Shown here: positions 8,078 to 15,731 of the stretch, piece after piece
Numbering within the stretch: position 1 is the first letter of the stretch
Layout: every line of letters starts with the position of its first letter
Assembly: GCA_027729635.1 (NCBI GenBank)
Contig: JAQCEM010000027.1
Coordinates: 1 to 28,413, forward strand
From: Casp-actino8 sp001510335
Lineage (GTDB): Bacteria > Actinomycetota > Acidimicrobiia > Acidimicrobiales > Ilumatobacteraceae
Length of the DNA stretch: 28,413 nucleotides
Direction of reading: 5' to 3'
The notes under the pieces: model-generated
Databases searched by the model: none
What the model saw: only the letters and a program-made list of their open reading frames with translations
What the model was told of the DNA's origin: nothing
Translations under genes and position numbers: made by a program

Positions 8078-8755
8078 TCAGGACAAAAGTTTCTCTACTT
8101 CAACCTCATCGAAACGAAGGAAGCAACGTCGCAGCGAATTTCGCGCCAGCACTGCGATCTCTAAGTCGCCAGCATACAAAGTTCGTTCAGGTCCAGATAA
8201 CGCGGCTACACACTTTTTGACCGCTGTTGACAAATCATCTTCGGACTTCCAAGAACTACGCAACCGCTCACCAATTGATTCGGCATCGCCTCCAAGAACA
8301 CTTAACCCGCGCTCATCCATCAGTGTACCGTCATACATGATGTGGAACAGTTGGTCGGTTTCTTGATCGACCCCGACTTCAACCAACAAAATCTCGACCT
8401 CATAGGGTTTGACATCATGCGTGAACGTTTGGCCCAAGATCTGGGCATACTCGTTAGCCAAACTGCGTGCCTCGACATCATCCCGCGAATATTGATAACC
8501 GCGAACATCAGCATTACGGACACCAAAACGACGTAATTGATCAAACTCGTTGTACTTGCCGACTCCAGCGAAGCCAATGCGATCGTAAATTTCACTGACC
8601 TTACGTAACGTATTTGACGTATTCTCGGCCACAACGACTATGCCGTCGTGGTATTGAACGGCAACTAATGCTCGACCTCGCGCGATTCCCTTGCGCGCAT
8701 AGTCGGCCCGATCTTTCATCAACTGTTCAGGGGCTACATAAAATGGCTGGTTCAT
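8078..8755 (-). CDS. prcA: Proteasome subunit alpha
   Basis: A 225-residue 20S proteasome alpha subunit, forming the outer heptameric rings that gate the chamber and dock the ATPase. The N-terminus 'FYVAPEQLMKDRADYARKG' is the alpha-type gate and helix H0. 'ALVAVQYHDGIVVVAEN', 'SEIYDRIGFAGVGKYNEFD' and 'DVRGYQYSRDDV' follow closely the mycobacterial PrcA pattern. There is no processed N-terminal threonine, as expected for alpha subunits. The start overlaps the end of prcB by ATGA (8752-8755), so the two subunits are translationally coupled, which suits equal amounts. The product ends without a long C-terminal extension. Confidence 0.97.
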   Translation of the reverse strand: MNQPFYVAPEQLMKDRADYARKGIARGRALVAVQYHDGIVVVAENTSNTLRKVSEIYDRIGFAGVGKYNEFDQLRRFGVRNADVRGYQYSRDDVEARSLANEYAQILGQTFTHDVKPYEVEILLVEVGVDQETDQLFHIMYDGTLMDERGLSVLGGDAESIGERLRSSWKSEDDLSTAVKKCVAALSGPERTLYAGDLEIAVLARNSLRRCFLRFDEVEVEKLLS

Positions 8756-9561
8756 GACGCCGCTCCTTCACGTTGTGAACGTTGCTGTTGACTTAGGACG
8801 TCAAATCGAGTTGCTAAGTCAGCATCTTCGCGACGCTCCCAGCCATTGGCCGTAATCGTTGCGATGACTGGATAGATACTTCGTAGAACATCGGGGCCTC
8901 CTGTTGCCGAGTCAACATCTGCGGCTTCCCACAGAGCCTGACATGCCAAGTTGATGACTTCATCGACATTCATTCCGGGTCGAAATCCGACTTTGAGAAC
9001 TGTTGAAGCAGGACCTCCGCCAGATCCAGTTGCGACAAACTCACGTTCTTCATAACGGCCGCCCGTGATATCGAAGTCCCACAAACGACCCGTACCTCGC
9101 AGGAGGTCATAGCCAGCGAAAATCGGGACCACTGCCAAACCCTGCATTGCTCCCGAAAGATTCGCGCGTACGAGTTGCGATAGCTGATTGGCCTTACCTT
9201 CAAGGCTGATCGGGCGACCATCAAGTTTTTCAAAATGTTCAAGTTGTAATTGAAAGATCTTGATCATGTCCATGGCGATTCCGGCGGTTCCCGAAATCGC
9301 CACTCCGCTGTGACGATCAGCCGGGACGACCTTTTCCATTTCACGATTCGAAATTCGCGAGCCCATTGTGGCGCGCCGATCGCCCGCCATCACAACGCCC
9401 TCGTTGTAACGGACTGCTAACACCGTGGTTCCATGGGGAGCCTGAATCGGATGATGATCACCGGAGTGACCATAAGCAAACGGGTCGAGACCAACCTTGC
9501 GGAGCAACGAGGTGAAGTTGCTACCAGGGTCATTATCAAGATCAAAAAATGGGACTACCAC
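8752..9561 (-). CDS. prcB: Proteasome subunit beta (with propeptide)
   Basis: The catalytic beta subunit of the 20S proteasome. A 44-residue propeptide should be removed between Gly44 and Thr45 ('APHG|TTVLAV'), exposing the N-terminal nucleophile Thr. Counting Thr45 as 1, the conserved active-site partners fall exactly in place: Asp17 is residue 61 in 'MAGDRRATMG' and Lys33 is residue 77 in 'NREMEKVV'. 'AISGTAGIAMDM' and 'ATGSGGGPA' are further family marks. The start is GTG, three bases behind the pup stop, so pup, prcB and prcA form one tight unit. Length (269) is typical. Confidence 0.97.
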   Translation of the reverse strand: MVVPFFDLDNDPGSNFTSLLRKVGLDPFAYGHSGDHHPIQAPHGTTVLAVRYNEGVVMAGDRRATMGSRISNREMEKVVPADRHSGVAISGTAGIAMDMIKIFQLQLEHFEKLDGRPISLEGKANQLSQLVRANLSGAMQGLAVVPIFAGYDLLRGTGRLWDFDITGGRYEEREFVATGSGGGPASTVLKVGFRPGMNVDEVINLACQALWEAADVDSATGGPDVLRSIYPVIATITANGWERREDADLATRFDVLSQQQRSQREGAAS

Positions 9562-9564
9562 GAT

Positions 9565-9759
9565 TCATTCGCCGCCTTTTTGAATGTACGACTTGACAAA
9601 ATCTTCTGCGTTGCTTTCTAGAACATCATCAATTTCGTCTAGCAGGTCATCAAGTTCAGCCTTCAACTTCTCACCTTGCTGACTTGACGCGTCTGAAGAC
9701 ACGACTTCTTCTTCAACACGTTCAGAGTTTGATTTTTGCTTCTGTACACGCTCGGCCAT
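9565..9759 (-). CDS. pup: Prokaryotic ubiquitin-like protein Pup (encoded with C-terminal Glu)
   Basis: A 64-residue, acidic, disordered protein that is joined to lysines of target proteins. I chose ATG 9757-9759 because GGAG lies seven bases upstream; a TTG four codons earlier overlaps that site and is unlikely. The C-terminal part 'DDVLESNAEDFVKSYIQKGGE' region contains the coiled-coil segment that binds Arc/Mpa, and the gene ends Gly-Gly-Glu. Many actinobacteria, including Mycobacterium, encode Gly-Gly-Gln and need Dop to deamidate it; here the tag is ready for PafA as made. Pup lies immediately before prcB. The 147 bases upstream (to dop) may contain a promoter, for example a TTGATT/CATAGG pair 17 bases apart, but I cannot establish it. 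Confidence 0.96.
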   Translation of the reverse strand: MAERVQKQKSNSERVEEEVVSSDASSQQGEKLKAELDDLLDEIDDVLESNAEDFVKSYIQKGGE

Positions 9760-9906
9760 TATTTGCTCCAATCACTCATGTCTGTCGGTCAGTCAATTAA
9801 TTAGTCGGCTCGTCATTCAGTCACCTATGCCGCAAACAATCGTGACAATCAAGACGATCATTGAAATATACCGACGCCTTGATCTTGCCACCCATTTAAA
9901 CCAATG

Positions 9907-11415
9907 TCACTTTTCAATCGCTAATCGGTCAAGTAATTCGAGCAGAGTGCCACTTTGGGCGCACAGTTCTCCCACTAATTCTTTGGTGCCCCGCAACGGT
10001 TCCATCATCGGGACGCGTCGTAACGGGCCACGACCAACATCGAGAACCAAACAATCCCAATTAGCTGACACGACTTGGTCGGGCCACCGCTCAAGACAAT
10101 GGCCCCGAAAATAGGCACGCGTCGATTCTGGAGCACTGCGAATGGCACGTTCAACATCAGTGGGATCAACCAAAGTTCGCAGTCCTGCCCGCGCAGCCAA
10201 GCATTTTTCGACCCGCATATCGTGGTACTGCAAATCAATGGCTTTCAACCGAGGATCTGCCACTGACAAACCGTGACGCGACTTCATCCCGTCAATGATG
10301 CGCTTCTTGGCGACCCAGTCAACCATGTCAGAGACAGTTTCAGTATCGCTTTCAAGGCCCGTCAATACCTCTTCCCACAGGCTGATGATCTTCTTTCCAA
10401 TGACCTCGCCGCCAACACTTTCAAAACCAGTGGCGCCAACATAATCAACACATTTTTGCAAAAGTGCCCACTGGATATCAATCGCTGTCATTCGAGAACC
10501 GTTTGCTAACAAGATTGTCTGCTTCAAAGAAGGATCATAACTTACTTGACGAATTGCCGACACCGGATGCGCCAAGACTAAATCTGAACCAAGCACATCA
10601 TCTTCGATGAGCGACAAAATCAGCGAAGAGGTGCCAACCTTCAAAAAAGTAGCAATTTGGGACATATTTGCATCGCCTACGATCACATGCAGGCGCCGAT
10701 ATTTTTGAGGATCGCAATGAGGTTCATCCCTGGTATTGACGATGGGACGCTTCAATGTTGTTTCCAGTCCCACTTCTTCTTCAAAAAAGTCGGCGCGTTG
10801 ACTGAGTTGAAACGGTACTTGTTCGGCCGACACACCCAACATTTCTGAGCAGACTTTGCCAGCCCCAGCAAACACCTGACGCGTGACGAAATGCGGAGTG
10901 ATCTGAGAAACGATTCGACCAAATGGGACATCGCGAGCCACTAAAAAGTTTTCGTGGCAACCGTAACTATTGCCTTTGCCATCACTGTTGTTCTTGTATA
11001 AGAGCATTTCAACTTCAGGTGGCAAGGCTCGATTCGCGGCCACCATTGACTGCCGAATGATCTCTTCACCCGCGCAGTCATAAATCAACGTTTCCCAAGC
11101 GTTCGCGCATTCAGGTGTCGATATTTCGGGATGAGCATGATCTACGTAATATCTTGCTCCATTAGTGAGCACCGCATTGACAAGATGCATTTCCACTTCA
11201 GGGGGCATGGCCGACTCAAGCGTAAATCCACGAGCGTCCGTACCGGGTTGCTCATCGTCAAAATTCCAAGACGGAATATCATGTTCCGCATCTCGTGAAT
11301 TCGCCTCAATGTACGAGTTAATCAAGATTGAAGATGCCAAAATCGGATTTGATTCAGTGCCCCGCACCATAATCCCGTATTCAGTTTCAATTCCAGAAAC
11401 CTTAACGATGGCCAT
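9907..11415 (-). CDS. dop: Depupylase / Pup deamidase Dop
   Basis: Dop cleaves the isopeptide bond between Pup and substrates and, in species with a C-terminal Gln, deamidates Pup. The 502-residue protein starts 'KVSGIETEYGI', the Dop counterpart of the PafA opening. It has the Dop-specific loop (about 40-63, including 'EQPGTDARG') that PafA lacks, and 'RYYVDHAHPEISTPE' with the conserved catalytic Asp92. 'YKNNSDGKGNSYGCHEN' and 'RRLHVIVGDANMS' are shared nucleotide-binding stretches. A GGTG lies eight bases before the ATG. It lies between arc and pup, as in mycobacteria. Since Pup here already ends in Glu, removing Pup and recycling it is the likely main job. Confidence 0.97.
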   Translation of the reverse strand: MAIVKVSGIETEYGIMVRGTESNPILASSILINSYIEANSRDAEHDIPSWNFDDEQPGTDARGFTLESAMPPEVEMHLVNAVLTNGARYYVDHAHPEISTPECANAWETLIYDCAGEEIIRQSMVAANRALPPEVEMLLYKNNSDGKGNSYGCHENFLVARDVPFGRIVSQITPHFVTRQVFAGAGKVCSEMLGVSAEQVPFQLSQRADFFEEEVGLETTLKRPIVNTRDEPHCDPQKYRRLHVIVGDANMSQIATFLKVGTSSLILSLIEDDVLGSDLVLAHPVSAIRQVSYDPSLKQTILLANGSRMTAIDIQWALLQKCVDYVGATGFESVGGEVIGKKIISLWEEVLTGLESDTETVSDMVDWVAKKRIIDGMKSRHGLSVADPRLKAIDLQYHDMRVEKCLAARAGLRTLVDPTDVERAIRSAPESTRAYFRGHCLERWPDQVVSANWDCLVLDVGRGPLRRVPMMEPLRGTKELVGELCAQSGTLLELLDRLAIEK

Positions 11416-11453
11416 CTAATTCACCACGAGTCGCTGATCTCGACAACAACTCA

Positions 11454-13229
11454 TCAGAGGTATTGCCCGGTGGCGTTTCGTTCAATGGCCCGACCGCCCG
11501 CGACTGCACGATCATTGCCTTCTTTCACCAAAGTACGAATGAAGACAATCCGTTCACCCTTTTTGCCGGAAATCTTGGCCCAATCATCAGGATTGGTCGT
11601 ATTTGGTAGGTCCTCATGTTCACGGAATTCTTGTCGAATTGAGTCCAAGAGGTCTTGCGTACAAACACCACGACTACCGCCAGAAATGACTCGTTTAATC
11701 GCCAGTTTCTTCGATCGTCGAACGATATTTTCAATCATTGCTCCTGATGAGAAATCACGGAAGTACATCACTTCTTTGTCGCCGTTTGCGTAGGTCACTT
11801 CAAGGAAGCGGTTAATTTCGTCTTCGCTGTACATACTTTCCACCGCTGATGAAATCATGTTCACAATGGCCGATTCAGATGTCCCGTGTTGCGCGACTTC
11901 CGATTCGGCGATCGGAATCTCGGTCGTTAAATACCTGCCGAATATCTGCGTTGCCGCAACATCTGTCGGCCGTTCAATTTTGATCTTGACGTCAAGTCGA
12001 CCTGGTCGCAGGATTGCAGGGTCAATGAGATCTTCACGATTGGTCGCACCAATCACGATCACATTACGAAGACCTTCCACACCATCAATTTCCGCCAATA
12101 GTTGAGGCACGATCGTGGATTCCATGTCTGAGGAAATCCCAGTGCCACGGGTGCGGAACATTGAATCCATTTCATCGAAAAAGACGATGACTGGCCAACC
12201 CTCTTCACTTTTTTCACGGGCACGTTGAAACACCAACCGAATTTGGCGTTCGGTTTCGCCCACGTACTTGTTGAGCAGTTCCGGACCCTTGATGTTGAAG
12301 AAATAACTGCGGCCCTTATCGTCGCCTGTTCGCGCCGCCACCTTTTTAGCCAAGCTGTTAGCGACTGCCTTTGCAATGAGAGTCTTACCGCACCCTGGTG
12401 GACCGTACAGCAGGATTCCTTTAGGCGCCGGCAACTGATGTTCAGCAAAAAGATCGTGATATAAAAACGGCAATTCGACGGCGTCCGCTATTTGCTCAAT
12501 TTGCGAGTCAAGTCCTCCGATGTCCACATAACTGATGTCAGGTACTTCTTCGAGCAGTAGATCCTCCACCTCGGGGCGAGGTAATTTTTCTAACAACAAA
12601 TTGGTTCGGCTGTCACGACGCACCGTGTCACCGCTGCGCAAATGGACTCCGCGAAGAGCATCAGCAAGTTCACAAACAAACTCGTCGTCGGTGCGCCCAG
12701 TAACGATGACGCGAATCCCATCTTCAAGCACTTCTTTGATCGTGACCACTTCGCCGGATCCTTCGGACTCACGGGCTGTGACCACATTGAAGCTTTCGTT
12801 GAGCACAACTTCTGCCCCACGATGGAGCAACTCAAAATCAATATCTGGGTGAACGTTGACACGCAACTTACGACCACTCGTTAAAACGTCGATTGTCTGA
12901 TCGTCATTTTTACCAACGACCACTCCATAAGCCGACGGTGGCTGCGACAACTTGTCGACTTCGTCGCGTAGGGATACGATATTTTCTCGGGCTTCGCGAA
13001 GGGTGTAACTCAATTTCTCGTTCTTGGCAGTCTCTTGCGCCAGTTGACCCTTGATCTCCATGAGACGCTCTTCAAGTTGTCGAACTCGCCGCGGTTGGTC
13101 GGTTTGGCCTTCGGTCAGCCGCAGACGTAGCGCCGCCACTTCTGATTGCAACGCAACCCGCTCAGGCTCATCTGGACCAGTCGTATCTCGTCTAGGATCA
13201 CCGCTGTTTTGCTCCGAGTTACGCTCCAT
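11454..13229 (-). CDS. arc: Proteasomal AAA+ ATPase Arc/Mpa
   Basis: The hexameric ring ATPase that binds Pup, unfolds tagged proteins and feeds them to the 20S core. With the chosen ATG (13229; AAAGG seven bases upstream) it has 591 residues, equal to Rhodococcus ARC; longer frames from TTG 13280 or ATG 13247 are possible. In order: N-terminal coiled coil (about 22-96) that docks Pup, a tandem OB interdomain (about 98-225), and the AAA domain with Walker A 'GPPGCGKT' (276-283), Walker B 'VIVFFDEMDSM' (347-357) and 'GATNRED'. The C-terminus is Gly-Gln-Tyr-Leu, the tail that inserts between alpha subunits to open the gate. It is first in the proteasome cluster, with only 38 bases to dop. Confidence 0.96.
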   Translation of the reverse strand: MERNSEQNSGDPRRDTTGPDEPERVALQSEVAALRLRLTEGQTDQPRRVRQLEERLMEIKGQLAQETAKNEKLSYTLREARENIVSLRDEVDKLSQPPSAYGVVVGKNDDQTIDVLTSGRKLRVNVHPDIDFELLHRGAEVVLNESFNVVTARESEGSGEVVTIKEVLEDGIRVIVTGRTDDEFVCELADALRGVHLRSGDTVRRDSRTNLLLEKLPRPEVEDLLLEEVPDISYVDIGGLDSQIEQIADAVELPFLYHDLFAEHQLPAPKGILLYGPPGCGKTLIAKAVANSLAKKVAARTGDDKGRSYFFNIKGPELLNKYVGETERQIRLVFQRAREKSEEGWPVIVFFDEMDSMFRTRGTGISSDMESTIVPQLLAEIDGVEGLRNVIVIGATNREDLIDPAILRPGRLDVKIKIERPTDVAATQIFGRYLTTEIPIAESEVAQHGTSESAIVNMISSAVESMYSEDEINRFLEVTYANGDKEVMYFRDFSSGAMIENIVRRSKKLAIKRVISGGSRGVCTQDLLDSIRQEFREHEDLPNTTNPDDWAKISGKKGERIVFIRTLVKEGNDRAVAGGRAIERNATGQYL

Positions 13230-13496
13230 ATTCGGGCCTTTCCACATGCCTACCCGTGCGAACTTACACCCCCCAGGCAACTGAGGTCTTGGCGAGGTCA
13301 GAAGTCATCAATTTCTGGTCTCCTCAATACGTCGTCATCTCATCTCTTCACAAACGGGCAAACTCCGGACCGAAATTTTCTGGCAAAAGTTGTAACTCGT
13401 ACGACCGTGAAGACGATGAACGGGCTACTGCCCATGTAAAGTATGTACACCAGCGGTTAGGTACCGCAGAGTTACCCGAGGAGCAAGCGAGCGAAC
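13230..13496. promoter_or_regulatory. Divergent intergenic region arc / ferredoxin
   Basis: This 267-base gap, the longest in the window, separates the minus-strand arc start from the plus-strand ferredoxin start and should hold promoters for both. I see GAGGAG at about 13479-13484, a likely Shine-Dalgarno for the ferredoxin, and a small GGGC-TACT-GCCC dyad near 13423-13434. No convincing -35/-10 pair could be fixed on either strand. Confidence 0.4.
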
Positions 13497-13742
13497 ATGA
13501 AGGTCTGGATTGATCAGGATCTATGCACAGGCGACGGACTTTGCGAAGAAATCTCGCCCAATGTTTTCACTCTGTTAGATGATGGCTTGGCGTACGTCCG
13601 AGAAGGTGCCACAGTCTACGCAACGGCTAAGGGTCACGCCCAAGGCGCGGAAGGTCTCGCTAATATTCCCGATGGAGAACTTGACGGCGTCATCGAATCC
13701 GCCGAGGAATGCCCCGGCGAGTGCATTTTCATCGAACCCTAA
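13497..13742 (+). CDS. Single-cluster ferredoxin (CxxDxxC type)
   Basis: An 81-residue acidic electron carrier. The cluster-binding pattern is Cys10-x2-Asp13-x2-Cys16, then Cys72-Pro near the end, with a further Cys76. The usual second cysteine of the CxxCxxC motif is replaced by Asp13, as in ferredoxins that carry a [3Fe-4S] cluster or a [4Fe-4S] cluster with an Asp ligand. Such small ferredoxins often serve cytochrome P450s or other oxygenases in actinobacteria, but none is encoded here. A GAGGAG Shine-Dalgarno precedes the ATG. Its stop overlaps the stop of the converging trmI gene by 3 bases (13739-13742 region). Its partner is unknown; the nearby Fe-S enzyme TtuA is one candidate. Confidence 0.93.
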   Translation: MKVWIDQDLCTGDGLCEEISPNVFTLLDDGLAYVREGATVYATAKGHAQGAEGLANIPDGELDGVIESAEECPGECIFIEP

Positions 13743-14542
13743 ATCTGCTTCGGCGCATCAGCGCTTAAGAGGCGGCCGGTGGTCAAAAATCCAGTGTGAG
13801 CCACCATCCGATGATCTGGTCTCACGGCTTGGCCTTCAATGTACCAACCACGATGCAACACTTCGAGCGTGCGTGTACCAGTCCACATTGGATTAGCCAT
13901 TGCTTCCCGGGTTTGAACTGCTTGGGTAATTGACGGCGTATACGCCAACAAAATCCCGCCTGGTCGCATCACTTTTTGCGCATGAGGCACGACTTGCCAC
14001 GGCTCTGGTAAATCAAGAATCACTCGATCAATATCCGGGGCATCAATTCCCTCGTAGCAATCGCGAACTTCAACGTGGTAGCGACTCAAAGCTTCTTCGC
14101 CCAAGAACGAACGAACATTTGTGACGGCACGATTGGCAAAGTCCTCACGTAACTCGTACCCAACGATCTCGGCGCCATAGCGCAACATCGTCATTGACAA
14201 GGCACCTGAGCCAACACCACTTTCCAGGACTTTGACCCCTGGTCCGATATCAGCCAACATGCAAATCGGTGCGAGGTCTTTGGGATAAATGACTTGCGCT
14301 CCACGCGGCATCTCCACCACGAAATCTTCAAGAGTTGGGCGCAAGGCGATGTAGCGGGCACCTTTGGTCGATTGAACTCGGAAACCTTCGGGCTGGCCAG
14401 CAATCTCACTGTGCGAGACATAACCCGCATGGCTATGAAATTCTGATCCTTCAGTGAGGTTGATCAAATATCGACGCTGTTTGCCGTCAATCAATAGAAC
14501 TTTGTCTCCATAAGCGAATGTTGGGGAAGTTAAGGAACTCAT
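13739..14542 (-). CDS. trmI: tRNA (adenine-N1-)-methyltransferase TrmI (m1A58)
   Basis: A 267-residue class I SAM methyltransferase that makes 1-methyladenosine at position 58 in the tRNA T-loop, as a tetramer. The N-terminal beta domain includes 'YGDKVLLIDGKQRRYLINL'. The SAM-binding loop 'VLESGVGSGALS' covers about residues 105-116, and the catalytic motif 'ILDLPEPW' with Asp177 comes at about 175-182. The acidic 'YELREDF' follows the SAM loop at the ribose-binding position. It matches Mycobacterium Rv2118c, which also lies beside mpa. Its start overlaps the end of ttuA by 4 bases (14539-14542), so both are probably made together. Both enzymes act on the same tRNA loop. Confidence 0.95.
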   Translation of the reverse strand: MSSLTSPTFAYGDKVLLIDGKQRRYLINLTEGSEFHSHAGYVSHSEIAGQPEGFRVQSTKGARYIALRPTLEDFVVEMPRGAQVIYPKDLAPICMLADIGPGVKVLESGVGSGALSMTMLRYGAEIVGYELREDFANRAVTNVRSFLGEEALSRYHVEVRDCYEGIDAPDIDRVILDLPEPWQVVPHAQKVMRPGGILLAYTPSITQAVQTREAMANPMWTGTRTLEVLHRGWYIEGQAVRPDHRMVAHTGFLTTGRLLSADAPKQI

Positions 14543-15528
14543 TTTTTGGCGGCCCCTGCCTGCACACGTTTTTGCGAACGCGATTTCTTTCGAACTAATT
14601 CAACTGAGACGGGTTCGTGTGCGGCTGAACGTTCAACGAGTCGGCAAAATGCGCAGACCGATCCTTCTTCCCCACCGGTTGGTGCACCACATTGCACACA
14701 CGGGGTCACACTGTCGGCCCCAGTTGCGGCAATTGGTGCCAAGACCGGAGCCATGCGGTCAAGGAAGCCGAGGTAATACGAAGCTTTTGTTCCTGGCGAC
14801 TTTTCTTCCAGAACATTGAGCGCCTCTTTGTAACCAATATGTCGGTTGCCTTCAGCCATCGGACATTCTTCAACGATGTAATCAATTCCGCGAATAACGC
14901 ACCAGGCCGCCATTTCGCGTTCGGTTAAACGAATGAGTGGCTTGACCTTTTTCGGAAAACCATGGCGACTTGGCAATACTGGCAACTGACGTGCCAAGTA
15001 CTCGACGTCCCAGCGCAACGCATTCCCAAAGAGCACTGCTGCTTCATCGTCAAGATTGTGACCAGTTACAACAACATCGTATCCCCCGTCGACTGCAGCC
15101 TTGTCAAACAAGTGTCGTTTACTCATTCCACACGCTGAACACGGCACGCGACCTGTCACTTTTGTTGCAGTTGGAATGTCGTAACCGTAATCGTCGCGTA
15201 ATGAAACCACCGTGAGCTTTAAGTTTCTTTCAGCAGCGAAGCGTTCGGTGTATTCGCGGGACTCTTCGCTGTACTCACCAATTCCTAGTGCGATGTACAG
15301 ACCGTCGGCTTGATAACCAAGTTCGATCAACATGTCCCAAACTGCTAAAGAATCTTTTCCACCAGAGACAGCAACCAGCACGCGATCGGACTTTTGAATC
15401 ATGTCATGATCATGAATCGCTTTTTCAACTTGGCGACGACATAACTGCAGGAAATGTTCCGCGCAAAAGTTGGCATTATGGCGAGGCAACTCAATAATCG
15501 CGGGCCCGCGACACGTTCGACATTTCAT
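14539..15528 (-). CDS. ttuA: TtuA-type tRNA-5-methyluridine54 2-sulfurtransferase
   Basis: A 329-residue PP-loop enzyme that adenylates U54/T54 of tRNA and replaces O2 with sulfur. The N-terminal zinc finger is CxxC...CxxH (Cys3, Cys6, Cys22, His25). The PP-loop is 'SGGKDS' (55-60). The three [4Fe-4S] ligands known from Thermus TtuA fall at the same numbers: Cys130 and Cys133 in 'RVPCSACG' and Cys222 in 'EECP'. A second CxxC...CxxC zinc finger lies near residues 278-296, followed by a basic tail. The gene starts one base after the ttuB stop with an ideal GGAGG. The closely related TtcA (C32 thiolation) lacks this double zinc-finger layout, so TtuA is preferred. Confidence 0.9.
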   Translation of the reverse strand: MKCRTCRGPAIIELPRHNANFCAEHFLQLCRRQVEKAIHDHDMIQKSDRVLVAVSGGKDSLAVWDMLIELGYQADGLYIALGIGEYSEESREYTERFAAERNLKLTVVSLRDDYGYDIPTATKVTGRVPCSACGMSKRHLFDKAAVDGGYDVVVTGHNLDDEAAVLFGNALRWDVEYLARQLPVLPSRHGFPKKVKPLIRLTEREMAAWCVIRGIDYIVEECPMAEGNRHIGYKEALNVLEEKSPGTKASYYLGFLDRMAPVLAPIAATGADSVTPCVQCGAPTGGEEGSVCAFCRLVERSAAHEPVSVELVRKKSRSQKRVQAGAAKK

Positions 15529-15529
15529 G

Positions 15530-15727
15530 TTAGAAACCTCCGGAAATGACCGGGCGAATTTCTATCACGTCATCTTTATCTAGTTCTTCATCTCCCGGAA
15601 TCAAGGTCCCGTTGCGAATCACCAGATGCGACTCTCTCGGCAAACCCAGTTCAGCAAGCAGTGCGTGAACACGACGTCGACCCTCAATCTCAATTTCACG
15701 TCGGGGATTGCGCAAGAGGACCTTCAT
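15530..15727 (-). CDS. ttuB: Ubiquitin-like sulfur carrier (TtuB/ThiS/MoaD-like) ending Gly-Gly-Phe
   Basis: A 65-residue beta-grasp protein. The pattern of strands, 'VHALLAELGLPRESHLVIRN', 'LIPGDEELDKDD' and the end 'VIEIRPVISGGF' is that of ThiS/MoaD/TtuB sulfur carriers, whose C-terminal Gly-Gly is converted to a thiocarboxylate that hands sulfur to the thiolase. Its place directly before ttuA identifies it as the likely TtuB partner. Unusually, one Phe follows the Gly-Gly, so a peptidase would have to trim it or the carrier would not work in the known way. In Thermus, TtuB is also attached to protein lysines. No E1-like activating enzyme (TtuC/MoeB) is in the window. Confidence 0.87.
   Translation of the reverse strand: MKVLLRNPRREIEIEGRRRVHALLAELGLPRESHLVIRNGTLIPGDEELDKDDVIEIRPVISGGF
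15537..15541 (-). promoter_or_regulatory. Shine-Dalgarno of ttuA inside the Gly-Gly codons of ttuB
   Basis: The codons GGA GGT for the last two glycines of the ubiquitin-like protein form a perfect GGAGG eight bases before the ttuA ATG. The functional protein tail and the ribosome binding site of the next gene are therefore the same bases, which should couple the two genes. Confidence 0.8.
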
Positions 15728-15731
15728 AGTC

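Noticed and set aside
9760..9771. TTG start giving Pup four more residues
   Set aside because: The TTG overlaps the GGAG that serves as ribosome binding site for the ATG at 9759, and Pup proteins usually begin with Met-Ala-x shortly before the acidic stretch.
9772..9906. Repeated GTC/AGTCA motifs between pup and dop as a repeat array or CRISPR remnant
   Set aside because: The matches are only three to five bases long and irregularly spaced; there are no spacers or cas genes.
13230..13280. N-terminal extension of Arc to TTG 13280
   Set aside because: The ATG at 13229 has a better Shine-Dalgarno and gives the usual length of about 591 residues; the extension is not typical of the family.
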